In this document: positions 56,023-64,000 of the stretch, one piece after another
Numbering within the stretch: position 1 is the first letter of the stretch
How the letters are laid out: every line of letters starts with the position of its first letter
Assembly: GCA_942492055.1 (NCBI GenBank)
Contig: CALODP010000014.1
Coordinates: 62,001 to 126,000 of the forward strand
DNA: 64,000 nt
Direction: 5' to 3'
Source: CALODP01 sp942492055
Lineage (GTDB): Bacteria > Bacteroidota > Ignavibacteria > Ignavibacteriales > Melioribacteraceae
The notes under the pieces: generated by a model
Databases searched by the model: none
What the model saw: only the letters and a program-made list of their open reading frames with translations
What the model was told of the DNA's origin: nothing
Program-made: the position numbers and the translations under genes

Positions 56023-56499
56023 TTACGCCAAAGACTTTTTCTTAAAGATGTTAGCCAAAACTGGGTTGTCTTCTACTTTAGCTTTTGTAGGGAAGTTAGC
56101 TAGGTGCATTCCAAGCCACATACGAGCCTCTTCTAAATACCTCATGGCTGATTGGTAAGAATAATGAACTCTTTCATCAGCAGAAGTAGACTTTAAAAGG
56201 TTCCATACTAAGTCTGTCCTGGATGCCAGAGACGTTCTTAAAGACGATATGGTGGCAAATTCTTTTATTTGTGGAAGTTCCCCATGAAAATCATCAGCTA
56301 AAGGTTTTATGTCTTTAGTAGATGTTGGCTGTGGTATATATGGGTAAGGCTCGCCTAAATAATGGCATACTTTCCCTAAGTGCATACGAGCTAATTCCAT
56401 AGAGGTCTTAGCTAACGATAGTTCTCTTGTATCACCTACAATTGCACGACCTTCTGCAAGTAAACTTGATCGCATATTTTTTATAAGTTTTAATTTCAA
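56023..56499 (-). CDS. Helical phage protein, possibly an Acb2/Tad1-type sponge
   Basis: A 158-residue protein with two similar helical segments: SLAKTSMELARMHLGKVCHY followed by LGEPYPY, and YLEEARMWLGMHLA near residue 135. The ARMWLG-type helix and PYP segment recall, from memory, the hub domain of phage Acb2/Tad1 proteins, which bind cyclic nucleotide signals of CBASS or Thoeris defence. I cannot align it here, so this is a hypothesis. It lies in a block of short helical and membrane proteins, not among structural genes, which would suit an accessory function. Confidence 0.35.
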   Translation of the reverse strand: MKLKLIKNMRSSLLAEGRAIVGDTRELSLAKTSMELARMHLGKVCHYLGEPYPYIPQPTSTKDIKPLADDFHGELPQIKEFATISSLRTSLASRTDLVWNLLKSTSADERVHYSYQSAMRYLEEARMWLGMHLANFPTKAKVEDNPVLANIFKKKSLA

Positions 56500-56795
56500 A
56501 GTATATCTCCCTTTAATTTTGTTTTGAAGTCTTTAGCTATCATTGTATTCTTCATTGTTTTGCCTACTATATCTGAAGCTGCAAACAATCCTGATACTAC
56601 ATCTAAGCCTATAATTATATCACTTGAGTGATTCGCTAGAAGAGTAGAGACTTGCCCTACCGTAGTATGATCGGGGAAGTTACGAGCTACTAACTGTAAC
56701 CCTATCACCAACCACCTTTTCTTTCCCTTAAGGAAGGATAGGGTAGCATTGACGCTACCCTTTAATATCGAGCCTACTTTACTAAATATGCTCAT
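56496..56795 (-). CDS. Phage protein with weak hydrophobic helices
   Basis: A 99-residue basic protein. Two mildly hydrophobic helices (RWLVIGLQLVAR; DIIIGLDVVSGLFAASDIVG) could form a hairpin, as in some holin-associated proteins, but lysis function is not shown. It overlaps its neighbours by four bases. Confidence 0.55.
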   Translation of the reverse strand: MSIFSKVGSILKGSVNATLSFLKGKKRWLVIGLQLVARNFPDHTTVGQVSTLLANHSSDIIIGLDVVSGLFAASDIVGKTMKNTMIAKDFKTKLKGDIL

Positions 56796-57199
56796 TCCTG
56801 ATTCCTTGCTTTACCAAATTTAATAGCTCCTGATAAAACATATAAAGCACCAATAACTATATCTTCTACAGCCTCTTCGTACTTAGCGGCATCGCCATCA
56901 AAGTCTAATGAATCTTTAGCACAATCTAAAAGTTCAATAAACTCTTCATCGCTCATATCAGTAAACTCGTTACCAATATCTTTGAAATCTTTTACTGCTG
57001 GGTATACGTCAGGAAGTACACTAGCATATGCTGTTATTCCCTGCTCTTGTACAGCAGTATTAACTATGCCTGCTAGCAAGATAATTACTTCCTTGGTATT
57101 TTGTATTCCGAAAACACCAAGTGTTGGTTTCACTACCATATCAGCCGGCTTTAATTTAATACCAACTCCTAACAACTTTTCACTTAATTTACTCTGCAT
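56792..57199 (-). CDS. Phage protein, unknown
   Basis: A 135-residue, helix-rich acidic protein. Hydrophobic stretches (VIILLAGIVNTAVQ; EDIVIGALYVLSGAIKFG) are short and may be buried helices. Unknown; translationally coupled with the next gene. Confidence 0.55.
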   Translation of the reverse strand: MQSKLSEKLLGVGIKLKPADMVVKPTLGVFGIQNTKEVIILLAGIVNTAVQEQGITAYASVLPDVYPAVKDFKDIGNEFTDMSDEEFIELLDCAKDSLDFDGDAAKYEEAVEDIVIGALYVLSGAIKFGKARNQE

Positions 57200-57268
57200 G
57201 TCTTTCTCCTGTTGAATGATTTTTGAATATAAGAAAATCTGGACTCAATGTCAAGCCAAGGTTTAATT

Positions 57269-57706
57269 TTATTTATTAAGTATAAATTCTTTCAAGAATA
57301 GCCATCCTACTCCTATTATACTACCTGCTATTCCTATTGAAGTTATTATAACAGAAATATCTTTAACAATCTTAGCTGTATTAGACAGAAAAGATTTAGG
57401 TGCTTCACTTATCATACGTTGTATATACTTCTTTAACTCACTCTCATTAGCTTCTGCTACTTCAATAGTGAGATAATTACTTTTTATGTCTTTTGCAATA
57501 TCATCTATCTTTAATTCTATATTAGAAAAGCCAGACTGCATAGCTTCTCTAAGATTATGTGTAGCTCGCCTGGTATGGTAAGCTCCCCACATATCATTTT
57601 CTATAAGTTCCTTTATGTATCTTGGGTCGATGTCCGCTGGGTCTACATTCCATGAAAGTAAAGTCCCATCATTCATCATAATACCATTTTCACCAAACTT
57701 ACACAT
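57269..57706 (-). CDS. Phage protein with C-terminal membrane anchor
   Basis: A 145-residue protein with a soluble helical part (residues 1-115) and one membrane segment near the C-terminus (ISVIITSIGIAGSIIGVGWLF) followed by a charged end. The layout fits a tail-anchored protein or holin/spanin-like component; unknown. Confidence 0.6.
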   Translation of the reverse strand: MCKFGENGIMMNDGTLLSWNVDPADIDPRYIKELIENDMWGAYHTRRATHNLREAMQSGFSNIELKIDDIAKDIKSNYLTIEVAEANESELKKYIQRMISEAPKSFLSNTAKIVKDISVIITSIGIAGSIIGVGWLFLKEFILNK

Positions 57707-57716
57707 AGTTAAATCC

Positions 57717-58187
57717 TTATTTTAAGATTAAGTAAACAACAGTTAAGATGTAACTAATTAACACGATGTATCTAAAGTTGATACCTAACTTATCTCTAAG
57801 CCATATTAAAGGACAATCCCAATCAAAGTGCATTATCTTTTGCAAGACGCTAGCATCCTCTTGATACCACTTCTCACAAGTTTGTTTTATCTCGAAGCCA
57901 TTAGGTATAATCTCTCTTATTAAATATAAAATTATTGCTACTTGTAATGAGACTAAGTAAACTTCGTTTGTATAAAGCAGAGCACCTAAAGTTAATATAG
58001 CTCCTACAGATAGCCTTGACAAAGCCCCTTGGAAATGCCAAGCACCTTTATGGAACTTGCCATTGATTTCATCTGAATCAGACTTGTATATCATACACTC
58101 TAACTGTTCAGCAAAGTGCCAATGTACAAACCCTTCAGTTACTGCAAAGATAATTGCTAGCAAGTTTATTGAAATTATAGGTATCAT
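57717..58187 (-). CDS. Phage membrane protein with four segments
   Basis: A 156-residue protein with membrane segments at about 1-18, 57-75, 76-92 and 137-155. A histidine pair in EGFVHWHFAEQL and a Trp-rich stretch near the end are notable. Overlaps the preceding exported-protein gene by four bases. Unknown. Confidence 0.6.
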   Translation of the reverse strand: MIPIISINLLAIIFAVTEGFVHWHFAEQLECMIYKSDSDEINGKFHKGAWHFQGALSRLSVGAILTLGALLYTNEVYLVSLQVAIILYLIREIIPNGFEIKQTCEKWYQEDASVLQKIMHFDWDCPLIWLRDKLGINFRYIVLISYILTVVYLILK

Positions 58188-58456
58188 TTTAACAACCTTT
58201 CTATTTCATCTTCAAATAATAAAAATGGTAAATTGTCTTTTCGATATGCCTTGTCAGCATAAACTAAATAAGATGTGTCTGCATCTGCATACCATAAATC
58301 AACTGTTAAATCATTAGCTATTATAAATTTACAGACAGCTTGATTCGCAGTCTTACCTAGTATCTCTACTGGGCTTATTTCTTTTACTATTGGCTGTTCT
58401 GATTCTTGTGCGAAAGCAAAGGAAATAAATATTATTAAGAATAATAAAGTTTTCAT
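58184..58456 (-). CDS. Small exported phage protein
   Basis: A 90-residue protein with a signal peptide (MKTLLFLIIFISFAFAQ), cleaved after AQ or similar, then a small acidic domain. The start shares TAATG with the preceding stop. Unknown. Confidence 0.6.
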   Translation of the reverse strand: MKTLLFLIIFISFAFAQESEQPIVKEISPVEILGKTANQAVCKFIIANDLTVDLWYADADTSYLVYADKAYRKDNLPFLLFEDEIERLLK

Positions 58457-59976
58457 TAGTTACCTACCTTTCTAAATACAAAGATTAAGTTTAAAGTTTC
58501 AGCCGCTGTAGCATGTTCCGCATACAAAGTAGTTGAAGCTGTTTCATTGTAAGTGTTACCAGCTAAAGTTAATATCGATGCTGTAGTGCTTGCTGTTGTA
58601 CTAGTAACTATTTGCTCGCCACCACTTGATGTGCCTATCTTGACACCAGTTAAACTGTTACTTCCTAAAGCTCTAATATAATCTATTCTATAACCTTTTG
58701 GTACTATATTGGTAAGTGTCGTTGCCGTATTGGCAACGCTTAACTTAACATCACGATAGATTAAAGAACGTTGTTCAGCACTTAATGAAATAGGGCTTCC
58801 ACTTGTACTTCCATGCAAACCGTTTTGTGTTTCAATCCATCCCAATCTTCCAGCATTTTCGGGTTCATATGAAGCTACGCAACCAAGTTGGATAACTGAA
58901 AAATTTGATATAGTGAAATTAACAGCAGTAGATGATTTTATAGTCAGATATAAACCATTTATACCATTAGAAGTCTTAACAAATTCATTATGACCAGATG
59001 TAAGGTTTATGCTTGCACCACTCATCCCCAAAGCATCGTGAGTCCCTGTTACACTACCTGAATTATAGGTTAAGTCAAAAGAAAATAAATAGTCTTTCCC
59101 AAGAGTTCCTGTTGTTGAACCAAGGAAGTGAACAGCCGTATTGTCGGTTAAGTCATCTCCTGGATAATCATGAGTGTAACCAGAAGAAGTTATTGCAGAC
59201 AAGGTAGTTCCGTCAGAGAAATAAGGAGAAGAACCTAATTCCGTCTGACTCGCATTCAAATCCGCATAGTCAATAGCTACATCTTGAGGTTCGCCATTGT
59301 TGTACTTTGATGTTACTTCTGCTTGGGTTAATGCTCGGTTGTAAAACAATAAGCTATTTATCGTGCCATTTAAATAGCTACTTGCACTATTCCCTATTTT
59401 CAATGCCTGGGTAAGTGCAAAATCATAAACATTTACTGTATTGACAGATAAAGTCTGAGGAACACCATTAAGATATATCTTTGAATCAGATGTTGTTTGA
59501 CCAAATACTACTGTAATATGTTGCCAAATACCTGTAACTGGCGTTACATTAGTTATTAAGTTTACTCGATAACCATTAGTCCCATAAACAGAATACAGAG
59601 CAAAGACTATCCTTCCAGAATTTGCATACTGGAGATAACCCCCATTATTACCGTCTGTATTCCTTGAAAAAACTTCTTGTGTAGTAGCAACTGAATTAAA
59701 TTTAACCCATACCTCGACAGAACCATCCCCAGTATGGAAGTCAAAATTATTATTATCTGCAACCGTTACTACGTCATCCACACCGTCAAACTTCATCCCA
59801 CCACTTGGATTGCCCCATTGGTCTGTATAAGCGATAGGCTTTAGGTTTATTAAAGAATCTATTGTGCTACTACTAACACTTGCAACAGGGTTGACCTTAC
59901 CAAATTCACCATATTGTGCTTGGGTTATACCACTAAGTAATATAAACCAAAGTATTAAATATTTAAAGATTTTCAT
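58456..59976 (-). CDS. LamG-domain phage tail-type protein with a signal peptide
   Basis: A 506-residue protein. It starts with a signal peptide (MKIFKYLILWFILLSGITQA), which is unusual for a virion protein. Residues of about 58-230 form a LamG/concanavalin-like domain (MKFDGVDDVVTVADN, GSVEVWVKFNS, INSLLFYNRALTQAEV). The C-terminal 100 residues (VPKGYRIDYIRALGSNSLTG, NLIFVFRKVG) have the style of phage fibre or capsid-decoration ends. It may bind host glycans. First of three neighbouring exported products when counted in the direction of transcription after the 121-residue gene. Confidence 0.72.
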   Translation of the reverse strand: MKIFKYLILWFILLSGITQAQYGEFGKVNPVASVSSSTIDSLINLKPIAYTDQWGNPSGGMKFDGVDDVVTVADNNNFDFHTGDGSVEVWVKFNSVATTQEVFSRNTDGNNGGYLQYANSGRIVFALYSVYGTNGYRVNLITNVTPVTGIWQHITVVFGQTTSDSKIYLNGVPQTLSVNTVNVYDFALTQALKIGNSASSYLNGTINSLLFYNRALTQAEVTSKYNNGEPQDVAIDYADLNASQTELGSSPYFSDGTTLSAITSSGYTHDYPGDDLTDNTAVHFLGSTTGTLGKDYLFSFDLTYNSGSVTGTHDALGMSGASINLTSGHNEFVKTSNGINGLYLTIKSSTAVNFTISNFSVIQLGCVASYEPENAGRLGWIETQNGLHGSTSGSPISLSAEQRSLIYRDVKLSVANTATTLTNIVPKGYRIDYIRALGSNSLTGVKIGTSSGGEQIVTSTTASTTASILTLAGNTYNETASTTLYAEHATAAETLNLIFVFRKVGN

Positions 59977-59979
59977 TAG

Positions 59980-60345
59980 TTACCTCACTACTAATCTAAA
60001 TGGAACACTTGAATTACTTTTTATCCATAACCACCTTGCATATTGATCATCTTTTATAAACTCGTCAGCTAGGATAAAAGTTCTAGTTGAATCTTCAGGT
60101 GGGGTGCTATCTGTTCCTCTATAAAAGCTATAGAACAAAGTATCAGAACTTGCACCACCACCAATTAGCAAGACGCTAGAGGATTGATCTGTATAATCAA
60201 ACCCAAAGTCATACTTCACCCAGGATGTTGTTGCAGTGCTTGCCTTAAAGTAAGACTGCTGTGAATGATCCCCAGGATTTACTTGTGCCCCTAGCTTCGC
60301 AAAGCTGAAGACAAACAATAATGTTATTAAATATAACCACTTCAT
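59980..60345 (-). CDS. Exported phage protein, unknown
   Basis: A 121-residue protein with a signal peptide (MKWLYLITLLFVFSFAKLGA) followed by a beta-rich domain (FGFDYTDQSSSVLLIGGG, IKSNSSVPFRLVVR). It lies one base after the very large protein gene and three before the LamG gene, so all three are co-translated. Unknown; possibly a small tail or capsid-head component that passes through Sec. Confidence 0.6.
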   Translation of the reverse strand: MKWLYLITLLFVFSFAKLGAQVNPGDHSQQSYFKASTATTSWVKYDFGFDYTDQSSSVLLIGGGASSDTLFYSFYRGTDSTPPEDSTRTFILADEFIKDDQYARWLWIKSNSSVPFRLVVR

Positions 60346-60346
60346 T

Positions 60347-63300
60347 TTACTTCTCCTTATTATTTAATGATAGTTTTCTTCGTCTTTGTATAGCTCTAAC
60401 TTCTCCTTCTAATTCTTTAATTTTTAATCTAGCTTCTTTCATATCTTCGACAACCGATTTCATTTCAGAACTTATACGTTCAGGGCTAAGACCAAGCTCT
60501 TTTAAAGTCTCTCTATGCTTAGCTCCTTTATTAAGGATTCCTTTAGCTCTGTTATATTGTGCTTCTGCTCCACCACTATATTCTAAGTAAGATAGTGTTT
60601 GTTTCTCTATTGGGAATGATAGCATCTTCCAAAACAAATCGGTAGGGGTTAAGTCTTCCCTGACTCTCATTAGTTTACCTCTTACTTCAATACCGTCTTT
60701 TTCAAATGTCATAGCATCTAATACATTCTTAATAAATACAGGAGAAAGCTTCTTCATCTTTTGTCTGATTTTCTTTTCCTCTATTTCGCTATAGTAAGTC
60801 TGATCACTTAACTGATCGAAAGTCCAATCAACTAAAGCTCCCGATCCTACAGCTACGTCTTTAACGAATCCATAAGGAGCACCTAAGCCTATCTCAATAA
60901 GTTTATCGTGCCAAGTTTTACCCCAAGAGTTTGCATACATATCTGTAATGAGAGGGGAGTCTTCACCTAACATATCCCTTGTGTCTAAACCAACTGCTGA
61001 CCCCATACCTCTATGAAGTATTGACCCGATAGGTGTATTAGTAAGATCGTCTAATTCCTCTGCACCTTGATACATTAAGTAATCCATCTCTTCGTCTGTA
61101 AATAACTCTGCAATCATGAACATAGAAGCCATCAATGGGAACTTAGTTATGCCATGAAGACCTAAACCAATCATACTCTTAGAAGCTACAGCACCCCATT
61201 GCTTATTTCTAATTAGATTCTTCCATAATGAAAAGTTATGGAACATAAAGTTCTTGTAAGTTAAAGCTGATTTTGCCAAGCTCTGTACTAAAGGATGGTT
61301 TTGTGCTATGGGTGCTTTACTGTCGAATATCGGAGCTCTTCCCCCCTTACCCCACACACCCATAGTCTTATCAACATTGTGTATGGTATAATCTAGTAAG
61401 TCGTTACCCGATAGTCCTCGTCTCTTCCCTATTTCATAGAAGGTTTGAGCTGACTGAAGTCTAGTATATCTCTCGACTCCCATACCAAGAACAGACATAG
61501 CCTTAAGCATACTCCTAAATGTCTTTTCTCCTTTGCCTTTATAGTAGTGCTCCGTATCTCCACCAACACCGAAGACTTCTTCAGTTCCTACTCCACCAAT
61601 CTTCCTCATTAAACTCATAACTTGCATATGCTCTAACATCTGTGGATCGAGATTAAACTTCTTAGCGGCTCCTTCTACATCCATAATCCCTTTTTCTACA
61701 GCTCTTAATGCTAAGCCTACATTCACAGCGTTCTTAGACGCTTCGCCAAATATCTTAACTGCATCGCCACCGCTACCTATCTTATGTATACCCATCTGGC
61801 TTATAGCCTGGTTGACAGTAGTTTGAAATCCTTGAGTAGCCTGAAGTATAAGGAACGAAGGTTTAATACCACCAACATGGTAAGCCATTGCAGCTCCCCT
61901 TACATAATCCACCCAGGTTCTTTCAGGTGTCTTAAGTTGGTTTAAGTATCCTCGTCCATACTCTACTTCATTTCTCATCTTATCTAATTCACTTTTACTT
62001 AAGTTATGCTTTTCAGGATTTTTAACCATGTCATTATATTTAGCTTCCCACATATCCATGCGATCGTTCATGCGTTTGAAGTACAAAGGTTTCATACTTC
62101 CAAACACAGATTCACCAACAAACCTTCCCATCTGTGACTCATATTCAAGAGCAGTAAAGTGCATACCTTCAACAAAATCCTTTTCGTATGTATGTGGTTC
62201 GAAAAGTTTGTTCTTCGTCTGTGTTGTTATCTGCTCAAGTAATCTAGTTATAACTTCATTGGTTGGGTCTATGTCACCACGATTAACAAGTTCCATAATT
62301 TGTCTTGTTGTTAGGTTGTCCCAATAGGTCTTGTTATCTATCATGTCGCCTATCTTATACATAGTGCCTTTGTAACCTTGGGCTTTTAATTCTTCCATAG
62401 TTTTATTAGCACTTGTTCTATCATTAGCATAAGTATAAATAGAAGATGCTAAGTCAGGGTTAGCTTCCTTAACTTCTTTAGGTAATGAAACTTCTATATT
62501 CCATGTGTCGGGAGTTGCAGGTCTTACAGAGTTATAATATACCTTGTTATCTAATGAAGGCGGATATAGTTTCTCTGCTAAGAATGTAGCAATCTTTTCT
62601 CTTTCAGCTGGGAGTACAGAAGTATTCCCTTTCATTTTTTCAGATACAGCCTTCCAATTCTTTCCTAATAATTGTTCAAGTTCTTTAACATCAAGATTAC
62701 GAGTTATATTGTTGTCAACTTCTAATATAAATTCAGCAGTCTTTGCTCTGTTAAGTTTATTAGACTCCTTCTGTGTCCATGCGTGTCTATCCAACAACTC
62801 TTTCTCTTTGCCTGTGATGTTGAACTCTTTCGCATACTGTTCATAGTTCATTTGTGCTATTTGATTTCTTCTTCTCATTTCTCCATACACTCTAAACGAA
62901 GATAGAAAATGATCTACTTGTTCGGGGAAACTCTTTATCATCTGTCTAAGTGGTTTAAAGTTAGCTACGCCTTTAATATGCTCCATGATGCGACCAAGCT
63001 CGTAAGTGGTCTGATTAGTCATAGAAGCACCTTCTCTATACACCCTATTAAATTCAGGAACATGTTCAGCCATTTCAGATGGGACTTCTGTGAACGTCCA
63101 CATCTTCTTTAAACCACCATATAACTTTGAATAAAGAACTCCATCTTTAAGCATAGAAGTAAAGCCATTCATACCCTTGGATATAATAGGAGATTTAATA
63201 GTGTTCTTTCTGATCTCCATATCTTTCCATATCTTATCATTTATAATTTCTCTTGTTTCACTAGGTAACTTAACTTCTTCTTTGTATTCATTACCGTCCT

Positions 63301-64000
63301 TATGTATTTCATTTATCTTTTTAGGATCAACATACTGTTCTTCTTTTTGTGCAAAATAACTGCTATATTTGCGTTCTAATGACCGTCTATTATCGGGTCT
63401 AGTGTTATCTATACCAAACGTCCTATCGTTCAATGACGAGGGTCTTAGAGGTCTTAAGGGTTTAGATTTATCTAAATTTGATCCTGATTTTTCAGGTAAT
63501 TCCGCTCCAGTTAAATTTTTAGGTAATTCCACTTCAGAAACAACAGAAGTAATTTCATCTAACTTAGATTCAGGGACACCTACAACCCTAGAGCCAAGAT
63601 CCCTAACCCAAGATTTAATTTGATCCCATATAGTATTAACCTTGCCTACTGGATTCTTTGCTGGCAATGAGTCCAAGTATCTAGCAAATTCAGGATTGCT
63701 AAGTCCATAAGCAACAAGTTCAGTAGGATGCTCTGTAATAGCTTGATTCATGACATCATATACTTCTTGACCTAACTTTTCTCGCAACACCTTTTCATCA
63801 GCTATCCAGTAATCAAGTACATCCTTTTGAATTTCTTTTAGCTTGTTATCTCTAACTTCTATTTCTTTAGGTGATAGTCCTTCTATCGCTTTGGGTGACT
63901 CTAATAAAGCGTGAATTGTTTCATGTGTTATTTGTCTTTCTATTTCAGCTTTAGGGACAGCTTCTTTAAACGCACTAGGGCTGATGATTATCTCATTAGT
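60347..64000 (-). CDS. Very large phage virion/polyvalent protein, N-terminus beyond window
   Basis: The frame is open from the stop at 60347 to the window edge, 1217 codons; a GTG at 63790 inside the frame is not its start. Near the edge is ITHETIHALLESP, an HExxH zinc-protease-like motif. The rest is helix-rich with long charged stretches and a hydrophobic region near 850-900, and ends in a coiled coil (MKEARLKIKELEGEVRAIQR). Such proteins, called large polyvalent or internal virion proteins, are injected or packaged with DNA. Domain borders cannot be set from sequence alone. Confidence 0.72.
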   Translation of the reverse strand, partial: TNEIIISPSAFKEAVPKAEIERQITHETIHALLESPKAIEGLSPKEIEVRDNKLKEIQKDVLDYWIADEKVLREKLGQEVYDVMNQAITEHPTELVAYGLSNPEFARYLDSLPAKNPVGKVNTIWDQIKSWVRDLGSRVVGVPESKLDEITSVVSEVELPKNLTGAELPEKSGSNLDKSKPLRPLRPSSLNDRTFGIDNTRPDNRRSLERKYSSYFAQKEEQYVDPKKINEIHKDGNEYKEEVKLPSETREIINDKIWKDMEIRKNTIKSPIISKGMNGFTSMLKDGVLYSKLYGGLKKMWTFTEVPSEMAEHVPEFNRVYREGASMTNQTTYELGRIMEHIKGVANFKPLRQMIKSFPEQVDHFLSSFRVYGEMRRRNQIAQMNYEQYAKEFNITGKEKELLDRHAWTQKESNKLNRAKTAEFILEVDNNITRNLDVKELEQLLGKNWKAVSEKMKGNTSVLPAEREKIATFLAEKLYPPSLDNKVYYNSVRPATPDTWNIEVSLPKEVKEANPDLASSIYTYANDRTSANKTMEELKAQGYKGTMYKIGDMIDNKTYWDNLTTRQIMELVNRGDIDPTNEVITRLLEQITTQTKNKLFEPHTYEKDFVEGMHFTALEYESQMGRFVGESVFGSMKPLYFKRMNDRMDMWEAKYNDMVKNPEKHNLSKSELDKMRNEVEYGRGYLNQLKTPERTWVDYVRGAAMAYHVGGIKPSFLILQATQGFQTTVNQAISQMGIHKIGSGGDAVKIFGEASKNAVNVGLALRAVEKGIMDVEGAAKKFNLDPQMLEHMQVMSLMRKIGGVGTEEVFGVGGDTEHYYKGKGEKTFRSMLKAMSVLGMGVERYTRLQSAQTFYEIGKRRGLSGNDLLDYTIHNVDKTMGVWGKGGRAPIFDSKAPIAQNHPLVQSLAKSALTYKNFMFHNFSLWKNLIRNKQWGAVASKSMIGLGLHGITKFPLMASMFMIAELFTDEEMDYLMYQGAEELDDLTNTPIGSILHRGMGSAVGLDTRDMLGEDSPLITDMYANSWGKTWHDKLIEIGLGAPYGFVKDVAVGSGALVDWTFDQLSDQTYYSEIEEKKIRQKMKKLSPVFIKNVLDAMTFEKDGIEVRGKLMRVREDLTPTDLFWKMLSFPIEKQTLSYLEYSGGAEAQYNRAKGILNKGAKHRETLKELGLSPERISSEMKSVVEDMKEARLKIKELEGEVRAIQRRRKLSLNNKEK

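Noticed and set aside
63787..63790. GTG as start of the large phage protein
   Set aside because: The frame stays open for 70 more codons to the window edge and includes a HETIH motif, so the GTG is internal.
44000..64000. Complete prophage with attachment sites
   Set aside because: No integrase, tRNA target, direct repeat att pair, terminase or capsid gene is visible, and the first phage gene is truncated. I call it phage DNA only.

Overview
The window joins two unlike pieces of DNA. Bases 1 to about 43,975 are chromosome of a free-living bacterium of the FCB superphylum, most like the Ignavibacteria/Kapabacteria/Chlorobi side rather than Bacteroidia. The reasons are: a secreted protein ending in a type IX secretion (T9SS) sorting domain with the YPNPFNPST signature; two S46 dipeptidyl-peptidases; signal peptides ending in AQ; and clear Shine-Dalgarno sequences (AAAGGAG, GGAGG) before most starts. 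This is inference from family content; no rRNA or other marker gene is present. No tRNA, rRNA or CRISPR array was recognised.

Chromosomal layout. At 1-2490 is a MacA/MacB-type efflux pair cut by the window edge. At 2665-9092 is a six-gene minus-strand run: DUF3109 protein, rpoN, isoprenylcysteine-methyltransferase-like membrane protein, SurA/PpiC-type chaperone, hslV, hslU. At 9295-19786 are metabolic and peptidase genes: purU, a YbaK-type deacylase, two tandem S46 peptidases, a phosphohexomutase, a Ca2+/Na+ antiporter and a class V aminotransferase. At 19994-20224 lie eleven head-to-tail 21-bp repeats. At 20286-22663 is a complete IS21-family element with matching ends and a 5-bp target duplication. 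At 23108-29921 is an accessory stretch: an orphan HigA-type regulator and a minus-strand secreted-protein cluster (lysozyme-like protein, 1194-residue propeller/beta-helix protein with T9SS tail, unknown exported protein, and a metzincin-like lipoprotease split by an in-frame TAA). At 30883-36564 is a peptide-use cluster (membrane protein, S8 protease, OPT transporter). At 36669-37784 is a copper-delivery pair (SCO1, PCuAC). At 37960-41944 are a response regulator, class II aldolase, HAD phosphatase, enoyl-CoA hydratase and Mut7-C protein. From 42138 runs an alpha-amylase.

Phage part. Near 43,975 the alpha-amylase frame runs directly into the C-terminal part of a phage nuclease, and base composition and gene style change to AT-rich, short, overlapping genes. 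The plus-strand module (to 55,505) is DNA metabolism: exonuclease remnant, Rad52-like annealing protein, SSB, DnaB-type helicase, Dda/RecD-type helicase, DNA methyltransferase, DUF932 and RusA-like proteins. After a bidirectional terminator at 55,508-55,530 a minus-strand module runs to the window end: DUF5675, a possible Acb2/Tad1-type sponge, membrane proteins, three proteins with signal peptides including a LamG tail-type protein, and a very large virion or polyvalent protein with a HETIH motif that leaves the window. No integrase, att site, terminase or capsid gene is visible. The join is either an assembly chimera or an unusual insertion.

The chromosome suggests a protein- and peptide-degrading heterotroph: S8 and S46 peptidases, OPT uptake and T9SS export. 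The most interesting leads are the amylase-phage join, the nonsense-split metzincin, the 21-bp array, the exported phage proteins, and the small phage protein that may bind cyclic nucleotides.
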